From assembly GCF_028682475.1 (NCBI RefSeq), contig NZ_JANHLE010000001.1:62001-126000 (forward strand): a DNA stretch of 64,000 bases. The letters are read 5' to 3'. The first letter of the stretch is position 1. The number at the start of each line of letters is the position of its first letter. Shown one piece after another: positions 18,581 to 29,112 of this stretch. The notes below the pieces were generated by a model that had not been told where the DNA came from, did no database searches, and saw nothing but the letters and a program-made list of their open reading frames with translations. A program made the translations under genes and the position numbers. Source of the stretch: Pseudomonas putida. GTDB taxonomy: Bacteria; Pseudomonadota; Gammaproteobacteria; Pseudomonadales; Pseudomonadaceae.

Positions 18581-21094
18581 CTAGACAGGTTTCATTGCCA
18601 TGGCGCCTGGGACAGTCGTGTTATAAGTATTCGCATAACATATTGTCTTTGTTGCCAAGTGATAGAAAGACCCTGAGCCCGGGCCGCCATTGAAGCCTTC
18701 AGGAAAAAGCCTGTGGCCTGTCCAGGTATGACGATTTAATGGCAGAGGTGCCCCATATAACACATGCAGATCCGGGATCAAGTCGTTGTTCACAGGCAGG
18801 GCCGACTCCGCTCTGACAAAATTCTCCGCACTGACCAAATTGTAGCTACCTGGGCCGACCAGCACCCTGAAGCAATAAGACACCTGCACCGGATAGCTGA
18901 TGGTTTTTTTCGCCGCATCGGTGATCGTAATTGTCACGACGCCATTGCGTAATGGCCAGACACGCCCGTCGGCATCGACCCGAGCAATGCCTGGGGTACT
19001 TGAAGCATAGGTATACGGAGGGGTGCCGCCCGTGGGCAATCGCTGTTGGGACCTTGCGACATTGCCATTGACGTTGGTCGGGAAAACGGTCCAGGCATTG
19101 GCCACCATTTGACACATCTCGATGGCCCCTCCACGCAGCACCATCGGGGCTTGGCTGACATCCAACGGGGCCACCAGCATCGCAGGCGTTGCGATTGTAA
19201 ATTCCAGGTCCGCAGACGCACGATCAGGCGTGTTAGCCTGGGACACAATGTAGTAAACAACGACATCAATCGGGTTTCCATTGAGCTTCAGTTCAGCGGC
19301 AGGCACTTGGAACAAGGTCGGGGTATCGCCTGCGTCTATGTCTTGCGACTGCTCGTGATACCCCCCTTCCGAGGTTTCCCAGATCATTTGAAGCGTATAA
19401 TCCCCCTTCACTGCGCTTAGATCCGGCAGCGTGATATAAACACCATGTGCAAACTCCTTCCGGCCAGGATCCAACACATTATTGGAATGGGAAAGATCGG
19501 TTTCAGTGGTGGGCGCCGGCAGCGTCTCGGCAAGATAACCGACGTAGAATCGCTGGTATAACGACTTGACCTTGTTCTTGCCCCGCTTCACGGTGTAGTA
19601 GATATCCACATAGCCACCCTCCAAGGGCTGCAGGAATTTAGGCCCGTCCAAGCGTAACCGTAATTCGCTGCTGGCCTGGACTTGGGTGACACGATGCTTT
19701 CTGGGTTTGAATACCAGGCTACGACCGTCGGCAGCAACCCCGCGCATCACGACGTCAACAACATCACCCGCCATCAGATTGGCCAGTTGAGGAATGACCA
19801 GGTCAGCCACCACAAGATCAGAGTCGGTCCACCAGCCATTATCCACACTTTCGGCGCCGTCTATCGACACTGCGGGCAATGCGCTGGATGCACGCGTGCC
19901 GATGAAATTAATCGCGGCTGACTGTGACAACGTGACCATATTATTGCGTTTTACTTCGTAATAAGCGCTGCCCGAACCATTGGCGAGGCCCCACAACTCC
20001 GTGTGGGGCAGTGCAAAGGTAAGCACTTCGCCAACAGCTGTTATATCCACAGTACCCAGATCGGTTGCTTGAACAAGCCCCGCTTCGGTAGTGGCTTTCC
20101 ATTTGACGGTTACAGTATCGCCTGGCTGGAAATTGCCTGGGTCAGCTTTAATTTCCAGGCCCTTGCTGCCATATATGTCCAGATTGAAAGGTTGGACAAT
20201 AGTGCGTTTCAGGTCTTCCAGATCACTGAGGGTGGGTGCAGCAAACTTGAGCTTCGATACGGCTACCTGTACACGGGTGGTTACCGACCATTCGGACTCG
20301 TTCCCAACCTCATCAACTACGTAGTAATCCACTTCAAGGTCTTTGCTGTCTCCTGCTGCCAGTACTGTAGCCTCCGGCACGGTGATGACAATCGGGTTGC
20401 CCACCTGTGTCGCTTGCACGATATGCTCAACGGTTTCATGGCCCCAATAAAGTACGACCGTATCGAAGGCCGCCATGCGCGTGTAATCCGCAATCGTCAC
20501 TTGCACGCCGCTCTTGGCGTCGCTTTCGCCTACCGGCCCCGTGGCCGGCGTTGTCAGGGTGGGAGCATTCAACTGCACAGGCGCTGCGTTACCCACATGC
20601 CCCGGTTGGCCGAATCGCACCTTTACAATCAACACCTGTGAAGTGCCCACAGTGCCATAGAGGCCAGCGCTGCCTTTGCGTGTAACGTAATACTTTACTT
20701 GCGCGTCATCTTTTTCCTTGATGAAGGCACTGGGCACGATCACTGTCAGGTACTGGTTACTCACGTCCCCCGCTACGACCTTCGCCGGTACTCTCTTGCC
20801 GCTCCAGTCTGCGATGATCCAATCATCCACTGCCATGCCCTTGTAGCTAGGGATGACTACCACCACGCCGTCGTCAGGGTCCCAAACTTCCTCGTGGTTG
20901 ATACCCACATCAGCGATTGAGACAGGCCACGTGGCACCGATGACCATAGGCCTTGGGTAATCTGAAATCGCCTCTTTCGGATAGCGGCTCTTCAGGTGAA
21001 GATCAAACTCGATGCGCAGATCGTCAATGCCAGCAGGGCTGCTTGGCACAATGCTATTCGGATTAACGGGGGGGCTTATCATTGTTGAGCTCAT
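18581..21094 (-). CDS. large Ig-like-domain protein of the RHS island
   Basis: 837 residues made of successive beta-sandwich-like modules of about 110 residues, for example GTSQVLIVKVRFGQPG..., DAKSGVQVTIADYTRMAAFDTVVLYWG and DYYVVDEVGNESEWS. Near residues 690-750 there is a BIG2-like module (ASSTPGIARVDADGRVWPLRNGVVTITITDAA). No clear signal peptide is present. The start at 21094 has AAGGA 8 bases upstream. It lies downstream of the giant RHS gene on the same strand, a pairing I associate with Pseudomonas accessory toxin loci. I infer a surface or cargo-associated role; the molecular function is unknown. Confidence 0.65.
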   Translation of the reverse strand: MSSTMISPPVNPNSIVPSSPAGIDDLRIEFDLHLKSRYPKEAISDYPRPMVIGATWPVSIADVGINHEEVWDPDDGVVVVIPSYKGMAVDDWIIADWSGKRVPAKVVAGDVSNQYLTVIVPSAFIKEKDDAQVKYYVTRKGSAGLYGTVGTSQVLIVKVRFGQPGHVGNAAPVQLNAPTLTTPATGPVGESDAKSGVQVTIADYTRMAAFDTVVLYWGHETVEHIVQATQVGNPIVITVPEATVLAAGDSKDLEVDYYVVDEVGNESEWSVTTRVQVAVSKLKFAAPTLSDLEDLKRTIVQPFNLDIYGSKGLEIKADPGNFQPGDTVTVKWKATTEAGLVQATDLGTVDITAVGEVLTFALPHTELWGLANGSGSAYYEVKRNNMVTLSQSAAINFIGTRASSALPAVSIDGAESVDNGWWTDSDLVVADLVIPQLANLMAGDVVDVVMRGVAADGRSLVFKPRKHRVTQVQASSELRLRLDGPKFLQPLEGGYVDIYYTVKRGKNKVKSLYQRFYVGYLAETLPAPTTETDLSHSNNVLDPGRKEFAHGVYITLPDLSAVKGDYTLQMIWETSEGGYHEQSQDIDAGDTPTLFQVPAAELKLNGNPIDVVVYYIVSQANTPDRASADLEFTIATPAMLVAPLDVSQAPMVLRGGAIEMCQMVANAWTVFPTNVNGNVARSQQRLPTGGTPPYTYASSTPGIARVDADGRVWPLRNGVVTITITDAAKKTISYPVQVSYCFRVLVGPGSYNLVSAENFVRAESALPVNNDLIPDLHVLYGAPLPLNRHTWTGHRLFPEGFNGGPGSGSFYHLATKTICYANTYNTTVPGAMAMKPV

Positions 21095-21298
21095 TTTTTC
21101 AATCCTTCGATGCAGTTGGAGCCGCAATTAAAACAAGCAAAAGCAGCTATGGACGCCCCGCCCAGACCTCTTCCAGAGTAAGGAAACAGGCGCGTAAGTG
21201 CGTTCAGCAAGGTTACGCACACGGGAACGCTTCAACACCTGGCAAAAGTGATAGTTTGAAAGTGCCGGGCACTGCATCAACTAGGCTCCGTACCAACT

Positions 21299-24200
21299 CT
21301 AAGCCGGTAAAATCCCTAATCCGGTGCGCTTAGCGCCCCCATCGGCGACGTACAAAGCAACTGCTGAATCAGTCGCCTCTGCAGCCCACTTCGCGGACGC
21401 TGGCAACTCCTTGACCGCATTGTTCACAAAATGCACCCTGGCCTTCCAGCCGGTCAGTAATCGGAATTTCTCTCCTGTCAACATTTGTTGCAGCGCGTCA
21501 TTCTCAACGATGGCGAATTTCGGTGTTGTCAGCTCGCCCAGAACGTCCGTCACCTTGGCCTGTTTAGCCGCAGCCAGGGCTTTCGCGCTCGCCCGAGAGG
21601 CTTTGGCGGCCTTGTAGGCGTTACGCAGAAAACGACCTGTTCGCACAAACCCGCTGCTGCCCCATACCAGGAGCGTTTTCCACGCGAAGCGCAGGGCATT
21701 TCTGGCCATGCGCGCTGCCACCGTGGCCGCGGTGCGCAGTACCGTAGCGGCTTGCTTGAAGGCGCTGGCAAAGTTGCCGATGGACAACACCCCCACCACC
21801 GTTGCGGCAGTCGACAGTTTCTTCGAAAGCTCAGGGTTGCTGTCCTCCAGCAGAATCGAGGCAACCTCCAGCCCCAGCGACACGACACTCAGCGCGGTCA
21901 GTGCGGCAAATACGAACATCGATGCCGTGCCGCCGGTCAGGATCGAGGCCGCGACACCAACCACCGTAATTATGACGGCGGTGCCAATGCGCCGCCAGCG
22001 ATCGCCCACCGGGAAGGGCTGGGTATCGCGCAGGCTTCGCTGAAGGCTAGCCAGCATCTGCGATTGGCCCCAGCGGCTGACCATGATCGCACCACTCGGG
22101 TCGTGCAGGTTCACAGGGTCCGGGCAATGCACGTAGTCGTTAATGCCGCCCTCGCCGAACGGGCTCAACCAATCTGGCTGGGCGTGACGATACAGGCACG
22201 GGTCATAGCAGCGGTAACCATTGCCGGCATGATAGCTGCCAGTCACCGGATCGCGGCGCATGCCGTTGTAGCCTGAGCTGATGGCGGTCGTGACCTTGCC
22301 CTCACCGAATGGCAGCAACGGTGTCAGCTGCAGCGTCGCGTTGCTGTAGTAACCGGCGACGCCGCATTGCGGGTCATCGATCAGCCAGTTGACGTTGTTG
22401 TCTTCATACTCGGCCAGCCCCGGGTTGATGCTGCGTTGGCGGCTTAACCCGCCATCGGCAGCGAACCAGTCTTCGCCGATCAATGTGTCCCCGGCGTAGC
22501 GCAGCTCGCAGGTTGCCTGGTTTTTGGCCACGTATTGGGCGGCCAGGCGCTGGTAGCCATCGTAGGCGTAACTCGCCTGCACGTTGTTGGCGGCGTCGCT
22601 GACCTGGGTCAGCTGCCCACCGGCATTGTAGGTGAGCTTGCGGGTCTTGCCATCCTCTGTCAGATAGCCGTTCGCGTTGTGTGTCACCTCCACAGCCTGT
22701 TTATCGGTGCTGACGGCCTTCAGCCGTGTAGGGTTGCTGGCATCGTAGGTAAACGCCTGGGTGCGTTTTTTGTCGTCACTGTAGGTGGTGACACACGTTT
22801 GCAGGTTGCTCAGTGCATCCCAGGTGAAAGACTGCGCCTTGACCGGCTTGCCCTGCTCATCGCACGGGCGGTACTTGCTGTCTTGGGCATCGCAGGTGTA
22901 GTCAATCAAACGGTCCAGAGCGTCATAGGCAAAGCGTTCACTGCGCACCAGCTTACCGGCCTCCAGGCTGTGTTTGGCGAGCAATTGGCCGTCACCACGC
23001 CACTCCAGCTGTTGGGCGAACACTGCCTGGCCGTTGTGGCTGAAGGTGCGCAGGGTTGCCTGGCCGAACACATCGTGTTCGCTGGTCACCTGCCACTGCG
23101 CGCCCGAGCGCTTGGCGTGTACCTGGCGCTCCACCAGGCGGCCATGATCGTCATGGCGGTGCAATACGTCCTCATGGTCATGCCAGCTGCGCAACGGGCG
23201 ACCCTGATGGTCTGAGAACACCCGCTGCCAGTGCCCGTCAGCCCGCAACGTGGCCACCGTCAGGCCGCGCAGCGATTGCCAGATGCAGCCACTGCTGGTT
23301 CTGCGCGGCGTGGTTTCGTCAAGCTGTTGCTGACCCGGCAGCAAGCTGGCGGTCAGGCTGTGTTGCCAGCGGCCGACTTTGAGGTCGCTGCCCTGCGCAG
23401 CACCGCTGCCACTGGCCAGGGTGGTGATCGAGCCGCTGCGGCTGACGCTGGACAGGTTCAGCGGGCCCGCCTGGTAGTCGCCTCCGTTGCTCGTTTCGGC
23501 CAGGGTCAATTGGGTATTGTCCGGGAGGGTCACGTTATCGCCCTGGAACTTATACTCGCGGGTGCCGACCTTGCGTGTGCTCAGGGTGGAAATGTCTTTG
23601 ACTGTCTGGGTTGCGACGACCTGGCCAGCAGTAGCGGCCTTGCTGTCCTTGAACACCTTCAACTCGGTGACATGGGTGCTCATCTCGTGGTAGGTGCGCT
23701 GCACGACGCTACCGTCCGGGCGGGTCTGGCGGGTCACACGGCCAAGGCCGTCCCGCGTCAGCAGGTGCTTGCGCGCCGTGCCATCGACTGTTTGTGTGAG
23801 CTCGATCAAGCGACCGTTGGCGTCGAACTCACGGACGACGCAGGCCCGGGCGATGCCGGCGGTGCTGCACAGGGTTTCGCTGCGCGTCAGGTGGCCATTG
23901 GCGAGGGTTTCGAGGGTGCTGGTGCTGCGTAGCAGCGTCTGTACCCCAAGGCCTTGCTCGACCGTGCCAGCGGCGTCCAACAGGTCGCGGCTCCAGGCCA
24001 GTCGCCCGGGCATTTCCACCTCTTGCAAGGGCTCGCAAAGCGCCTGGCCACCGGGCAGGTAATCCCACTGCTGATCCACCACCCCGTCGTCATCGCCGGC
24101 GCCGCGCAGGTCCTTGCGGCTGAGGGGAATGAAGGCGTCTGTGGCCGCGCGCCGCCAGTCGCTGCGCACCAGCCGCTGCAGGCCGTCGAGCCAGTCGCGT

Positions 24201-27200
24201 TGCTGGCTGCCATTGGGGAAGGTGGTCAAAGCGCGCAGGCTGCCTTGCTCGATGGCGTAGCTTGTAATCACGACGCTTTCCGGGCTGGTTGCACGGTCGC
24301 CATTGGCCTTGAAGCGATAGCGTTGTTGTTTGCTCACCCGGCCCAGGCCGTCGTGTTCAAACTCGGTTTGCACGCCGTCGGTGGTTTTACTCAGGCAGCG
24401 GCGGCTGAAGCGTGAGCGGGTCTCGCGGCTGACTTCCTGGGTACCTGCTACGGTTTTGGCACGCGTGGTGACCTTCAGGCCAGCAGCGGTTGGGTTGTCC
24501 TCGAACGTCTGTTCGGTGGTCATGGTCAAGCGTTGGTCGCCCAGTACGGTGGTCTGCTCATCGGTGATGGACCAGACCCGTACATTGCCTTCATTAGGGG
24601 TCTTAGGGCCCGGCTCACTGCTCGAAGTGCTGCGCACCCGCCAGAGAATATCGCCTGGTTGCGCCGTCCAAACCACTTTCATCGCGCCCTTCTCGTCCTT
24701 CGCGTCGAGACGGTCGCCGGTCAGCGTGGCCTTGACACCCTCCAGCGTCACGATGCTGGTCGCTTCCAGCAGTTGGCGGGCATTGCGGGTGACCAACCGG
24801 TAGCCGTAGAGCGTCAAGCCCAGCGGGTTGCCGTGGGCATCGCACTGGTACTCGGCCATGAGGGGGGGAGTTACATCTTGAGGGACAGCGGGGCAGGACA
24901 AGTCAGGGAAGCCTGTGAATTTTTCGACCAGATCACTGGGCGTGATGGGGTTGGTGTTGGTGTTGGGGTCGCTTAATGTGGCGGGGTAATAGCAGCGGTA
25001 ACTGGTGTTATTGTCAGGCGTTGTCATTTTCCGGACTGTGTGATCCGCGCTGTATTCGATCTGTTGTTTGAGCACACTGAAGCGACCTGAAACAGCAGCA
25101 TCATCGGTTAATGGGCCCAGGACCTTGGCCAGGTTGGCATCCATGAACTCACCACCACGGAGAACCTCAGCAACCGCGTGAATTTCTCCTTTACCCCATG
25201 ATGGATTTTCAGCCACGTAAAGAGTGCGTCCTACGGCCCTCAACAATTGATAAGTAGCCACCGCGAACTGCATTTTTTCAACACTCACCCGCTTAGCCAC
25301 ATCCAATCCATTTAACACGGCGAATAGCTTGCTTTCTTCACGCTCATCCAGCCGCTGCAGGTAGCACTCGGCACTCAACACTGAAACAAGCAGTGCAATA
25401 CTCTCTTTGCTAGAACTGATACGATCCCACTTCAGATCAACTATTTCCTTCACCGAGCTAACGAACATAGCCACAGTGAGAAAATCCCTATCAGCATGTG
25501 CAGCCCAAGACCAAGCCTCAGCCCCAAACTTAACTTTAGCCGCAGCCTCAACCCAAGCCTCAGCCTCAGCCTCAGCCCAAGTCCAAGTCCAAGTCCAAGT
25601 ACTGTCCTCAGCCGTGTCCTCAGCCCTGACCTCAGCCCAAGCCTCAGCTCTGACCTCAGCCCAAGCCTCAGCTCTGGCCTTAGCCTTAGCCTCAACCTCG
25701 GCCCAAGCTGTAGTAGTCCAAGCAAAGGGAGCAGTCAATTTCGCCTCAAGCTTCTGACTAGGCTTAAATTGGGAATACCCTGACACACCCCTAAAAACTT
25801 CATGAGCCGCCCTCAGACTCATGGTACAACTCACAACCTCGCCGTTTGATTTACTGCCTCCCTGACAATTAAACTCAACACATTCCCCAGCTGATCGGAT
25901 GCCGACCAGCATATCGCCATTTTTTCCGTACTGTTTAAACTCATGCACTTTCTGAATTTTCGAAACAATTTCAAATGAAGTACCTTCCTCAGCATAACTC
26001 CCCGCATAGCTAAATTCAGTCACCACATTCTCCGCCCCGCCCCCCGGTATCAATACATGGCGAGTCACCCTGGGCAACGCCGGCCGCCCATCCTTGAACG
26101 TCACCGCCTTCGCCTCATAGTCCACCCGCTCCACCGAGCCATCGAACTCCTGCAAGCGGTAAAGCACTCGATCAAGGGTCGGGTCATCTTCATAGTCACA
26201 GTCGACCTGCTGCAGCAGGTTTAGCGCAGGTTCTTCGCCTTGCGTACGTTTGAGGGTCCTGAGCAGATGATCTTGTAGGGTCAGGGTGACCCGGGATTTT
26301 TCCAGGTCGCTGGTGGGCCAGACATTCATTTCCACCTTAACGTCCGTGTAACTGGCGTTAAACAGTTCAACCTCACCACTCTTGACCTGGCGCAACAAAA
26401 ACTGCCCCGCCTTGCGCTGCCAGCTCAAGGCCAACGTTTCACCATAAGGCGAGACGATAGTTGACGGCAGCAACTGCAATGAGGGCCTTTGGTAATACGC
26501 AATGCGCGCGTCCAGTTCCTTGGTTTTATCACGCCACTTTGCTAATGCCTCAGCGTAGTCGGCATTAGCAGCGCCGGAGTAACCCGCCGGACAGAGGATC
26601 GCCAACGCCCACTGGGTCCAATGGGATGGCGTGCTTGGAAACACAGGGGTGGATTTGGCCTTGATCGCTTTGAGCAAGCGGATAATTTCCTTGCGGAACT
26701 CATCATTATGCTCGGCCGTATCACTGCCTGGCGCGGCGGGCTCGCTGAGGACCTCCTGGCGCCCACTGGGCAGGTCGAGGGTGAAGACGCTGCGTTGCGG
26801 GTTGCTGCTGATGTAGACAGCCTTCTTGGTCAAGCGGGTGCCCTTGGCCAGCTTTTCCCACTCCTTATCGGTAAAGGTGATGGTCATGCCGTCCGCCAGC
26901 GTCAGCCGCCGATCGCGGGTTTCCAGGCTGGCGAAGCGCCAGGCCCAGCCATCACCCAGCCCGGCCTCGTTGCCGCGCAAGGCCGAGTAGTGCAGGGTCA
27001 GCTCGCAGACCGGGCCACGCCCGCCGAGGCCTTGCAGCGTCGCCACCGGATAGTGGGCATGAAACAGCCCGGTGCGCGGCTCGACCCCGGTTTCACTGGC
27101 GCCGCCGGCGTCGAACACTTCCGAGCCCATGGTGTTGCCGTAGTCTTCGCACAACGGGCTGCTGGGTTTGTAGGCCTCGCGGGCGGCGGGCGGGGTGAAT

Positions 27201-29032
27201 TTGACTTCGGTCACGTTTTGCCACAGGTAGTGGTCGTCCAGATAACCCACATGGCCGAGCGTCAGTTCTTGGGCATCTCGGCAAGCATCCGGGTAGTCCA
27301 GCTCCAACTTGAAGGCAGACTTCTTACTCCCCTTGCCCCAGATAACCGTGTCGCTACTGAACGCTTTCACCGCGATGTCGCTTTCAGCGAATACCGAGAT
27401 GTAATTTTTGTCGGTTTCCCGATAGCAGTCCGCCACCCGATAACCTTTAGCCCGCGCTTGATCGCTGAGACGAAAGACCAGTTCATTGCCGGAGCTGTTG
27501 ATGTACAGCAATGCCGAGCCCTCACGATAGGAACGGGTAGACGCCTCGACGCTGGACCCATACCTCAAACTCACAGTCGATGCACTGCCCGACAACGCGT
27601 CGGTAGCCAGCAGGTACTTGCCCATCTGACCAGCCGTCCACTGGCTGCTGTCGCCAAGGTTCTGCAGTTCGAGCAACAGCCCGGCAAAGCGTGGCTGCCA
27701 CAAGCGCCAGGTACCCTGCCCTTGCCCCGCGCGGTCGAGGCTGCCGTCAGCGCCTTCACGGCCAGCCAGCAGCTCTGGCCAGTTCTTGCCAGCCACGGCC
27801 GCAGCCAACGCCGCTTCCCAGGCGCTCTGGTCGGTCAGCCCTGTGGGCCGAAACACTTCATGCCCCAGCAACTGCTGACTGTACGGATGGCGCACCGTCA
27901 CCAGCACCGCGTCGTTCACGCTGCCCCAGACCGAGTCCAGGCGTGGCCCGGCCACCCAGTTATCTCCCGCCGCTAGCGAGGTGAACAGGCGCACGCCCTC
28001 GCCGCGTTGCCACAGGGTCAGTTGTGTGGCATTAGCCACCCCCGTCGCGGCGGGCGCCGGTCGCGCCGCGCTGGCGAGCAACCAGCTGCCCAAGGAGGAG
28101 GCATTGAGCGCCGTTGCCCAGGCGCCCAGCCATTTGCCCGCTGCGCATTGGGCCGCTGTCGGGGTCCAGCTGAAGCTGTCCAGCAGGCGATGTGAGTAAG
28201 CATCGTAGGCCCAGGCCTGCACGGCCTGCCCGGCCGTCAGCGCCTGCGCGCCTTGCACCACCTGAGCCGGCCACCAGTCCACCTCGGCCAGGGTCACGCT
28301 CAACCCGGCGCATTGCGCCACCCAGAACGCATTGCCCTTGGCCGCAGGCGTCACGGTGCCGGCCTTGGCGTCCAGCACACCGGCGCGCAACAGCTGGCTG
28401 TCCCGGTTGAGCTGCGTGCACAGCGCTTCGGACCAGGCCTTGCCTGTCTGGCCGCTGCCCAGGGTGAAAACATGCTGTTCGTACAAGTGCTGGGTGGTGA
28501 GGTCGCGTACCTGCAGGCACAGGCTCTGCCCGCTCGCCAAAACGTACTCGTCATCGCAGGCCAGCGCCTGCACCAGGTTGTTGGCAAACGGCGCAGTACT
28601 GAAGGCACGGTAGGGGTTGCGGCACCACAGGCGCAGTTGCACCGCCCCCTCGCAGGTGAGCGCACCCTGGTCGTTCCAGCCACCAGCGCTGAGTCCCTTG
28701 CCGGCTTCGACGATGTACTGGGCGAAGGCTTGCGGCCATTGGTCGGCCTTGAGTACGCCTTGGGTGGCCGTGTAGTCGACACGCACCATCTCGCCGTCGC
28801 GCTCGCGGACCAGGCAGGCACTGATCACCTCGCCTTCGACCAGGTCACGCCCCGCGCGAATCGGACAGACGCTGTGCCAGCCCCTTTCCAGCGAACCCAG
28901 ACGCTGCAGCTCGAAGCCGTCCATATCCGGCAAGTGGCCGTCGGGCTGGGTGGTGATTTTGAAGGGGACGGGGGTAGACGGGATGTGCTTCAGGGCAGAG
29001 GTGGCGGTGGAGGCAGCGTTTGCAGTGGCCAT
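21299..29032 (-). CDS. giant RHS/YD-repeat protein with variable C-terminal domain
   Basis: 2577 residues, starting at the ATG at 29032 behind AAGGAG. The N-terminal ~650 residues are not recognised. YD/RHS repeats follow (FEHDGLGRVSKQQRY, LTRDGLGRVTRQTRPDGS, FAYDALDRLIDYTC, TYNAGGQLTQVSDAANN), then an RHS-associated core ending GINDYVHCPDPVNLHDPSG. The last ~250 residues form a variable tail with hydrophobic stretches (TAVIITVVGVAASILTGG and more) and no recognised toxin motif. A lower-GC block at about 25150-26010 with a Trp-Ala-Glu repeat interrupts the repeats. RHS proteins form shells around a cleaved toxic C-terminus; no PAAR, VgrG or obvious immunity gene is adjacent. Confidence 0.82.
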   Translation of the reverse strand: MATANAASTATSALKHIPSTPVPFKITTQPDGHLPDMDGFELQRLGSLERGWHSVCPIRAGRDLVEGEVISACLVRERDGEMVRVDYTATQGVLKADQWPQAFAQYIVEAGKGLSAGGWNDQGALTCEGAVQLRLWCRNPYRAFSTAPFANNLVQALACDDEYVLASGQSLCLQVRDLTTQHLYEQHVFTLGSGQTGKAWSEALCTQLNRDSQLLRAGVLDAKAGTVTPAAKGNAFWVAQCAGLSVTLAEVDWWPAQVVQGAQALTAGQAVQAWAYDAYSHRLLDSFSWTPTAAQCAAGKWLGAWATALNASSLGSWLLASAARPAPAATGVANATQLTLWQRGEGVRLFTSLAAGDNWVAGPRLDSVWGSVNDAVLVTVRHPYSQQLLGHEVFRPTGLTDQSAWEAALAAAVAGKNWPELLAGREGADGSLDRAGQGQGTWRLWQPRFAGLLLELQNLGDSSQWTAGQMGKYLLATDALSGSASTVSLRYGSSVEASTRSYREGSALLYINSSGNELVFRLSDQARAKGYRVADCYRETDKNYISVFAESDIAVKAFSSDTVIWGKGSKKSAFKLELDYPDACRDAQELTLGHVGYLDDHYLWQNVTEVKFTPPAAREAYKPSSPLCEDYGNTMGSEVFDAGGASETGVEPRTGLFHAHYPVATLQGLGGRGPVCELTLHYSALRGNEAGLGDGWAWRFASLETRDRRLTLADGMTITFTDKEWEKLAKGTRLTKKAVYISSNPQRSVFTLDLPSGRQEVLSEPAAPGSDTAEHNDEFRKEIIRLLKAIKAKSTPVFPSTPSHWTQWALAILCPAGYSGAANADYAEALAKWRDKTKELDARIAYYQRPSLQLLPSTIVSPYGETLALSWQRKAGQFLLRQVKSGEVELFNASYTDVKVEMNVWPTSDLEKSRVTLTLQDHLLRTLKRTQGEEPALNLLQQVDCDYEDDPTLDRVLYRLQEFDGSVERVDYEAKAVTFKDGRPALPRVTRHVLIPGGGAENVVTEFSYAGSYAEEGTSFEIVSKIQKVHEFKQYGKNGDMLVGIRSAGECVEFNCQGGSKSNGEVVSCTMSLRAAHEVFRGVSGYSQFKPSQKLEAKLTAPFAWTTTAWAEVEAKAKARAEAWAEVRAEAWAEVRAEDTAEDSTWTWTWTWAEAEAEAWVEAAAKVKFGAEAWSWAAHADRDFLTVAMFVSSVKEIVDLKWDRISSSKESIALLVSVLSAECYLQRLDEREESKLFAVLNGLDVAKRVSVEKMQFAVATYQLLRAVGRTLYVAENPSWGKGEIHAVAEVLRGGEFMDANLAKVLGPLTDDAAVSGRFSVLKQQIEYSADHTVRKMTTPDNNTSYRCYYPATLSDPNTNTNPITPSDLVEKFTGFPDLSCPAVPQDVTPPLMAEYQCDAHGNPLGLTLYGYRLVTRNARQLLEATSIVTLEGVKATLTGDRLDAKDEKGAMKVVWTAQPGDILWRVRSTSSSEPGPKTPNEGNVRVWSITDEQTTVLGDQRLTMTTEQTFEDNPTAAGLKVTTRAKTVAGTQEVSRETRSRFSRRCLSKTTDGVQTEFEHDGLGRVSKQQRYRFKANGDRATSPESVVITSYAIEQGSLRALTTFPNGSQQRDWLDGLQRLVRSDWRRAATDAFIPLSRKDLRGAGDDDGVVDQQWDYLPGGQALCEPLQEVEMPGRLAWSRDLLDAAGTVEQGLGVQTLLRSTSTLETLANGHLTRSETLCSTAGIARACVVREFDANGRLIELTQTVDGTARKHLLTRDGLGRVTRQTRPDGSVVQRTYHEMSTHVTELKVFKDSKAATAGQVVATQTVKDISTLSTRKVGTREYKFQGDNVTLPDNTQLTLAETSNGGDYQAGPLNLSSVSRSGSITTLASGSGAAQGSDLKVGRWQHSLTASLLPGQQQLDETTPRRTSSGCIWQSLRGLTVATLRADGHWQRVFSDHQGRPLRSWHDHEDVLHRHDDHGRLVERQVHAKRSGAQWQVTSEHDVFGQATLRTFSHNGQAVFAQQLEWRGDGQLLAKHSLEAGKLVRSERFAYDALDRLIDYTCDAQDSKYRPCDEQGKPVKAQSFTWDALSNLQTCVTTYSDDKKRTQAFTYDASNPTRLKAVSTDKQAVEVTHNANGYLTEDGKTRKLTYNAGGQLTQVSDAANNVQASYAYDGYQRLAAQYVAKNQATCELRYAGDTLIGEDWFAADGGLSRQRSINPGLAEYEDNNVNWLIDDPQCGVAGYYSNATLQLTPLLPFGEGKVTTAISSGYNGMRRDPVTGSYHAGNGYRCYDPCLYRHAQPDWLSPFGEGGINDYVHCPDPVNLHDPSGAIMVSRWGQSQMLASLQRSLRDTQPFPVGDRWRRIGTAVIITVVGVAASILTGGTASMFVFAALTALSVVSLGLEVASILLEDSNPELSKKLSTAATVVGVLSIGNFASAFKQAATVLRTAATVAARMARNALRFAWKTLLVWGSSGFVRTGRFLRNAYKAAKASRASAKALAAAKQAKVTDVLGELTTPKFAIVENDALQQMLTGEKFRLLTGWKARVHFVNNAVKELPASAKWAAEATDSAVALYVADGGAKRTGLGILPA
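25545..25710 (-). repeat. short tandem repeats inside the RHS gene
   Basis: CCTCAG occurs three times in tandem at 25558-25575 and CCAAGT four times at 25577-25600. A perfect 24-base unit is duplicated at 25626-25649 and 25650-25673. All units are multiples of three, so copy changes keep frame. On the coding strand they give Thr-Trp repeats and AEAWAEVR repeats. Confidence 0.85.
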
Positions 29033-29112
29033 GGCGAGTCTCCTTGACTGGTCAGCGAGGCGGAACCGGCGCCAAACAGCAAACAAAAGCGTCAGGGTCC
29101 ATTCGATGGCCT

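Noticed and set aside
25545..25710. CRISPR-like array
   Set aside because: The repeats are short contiguous in-frame units within an RHS gene, without spacers or cas genes.
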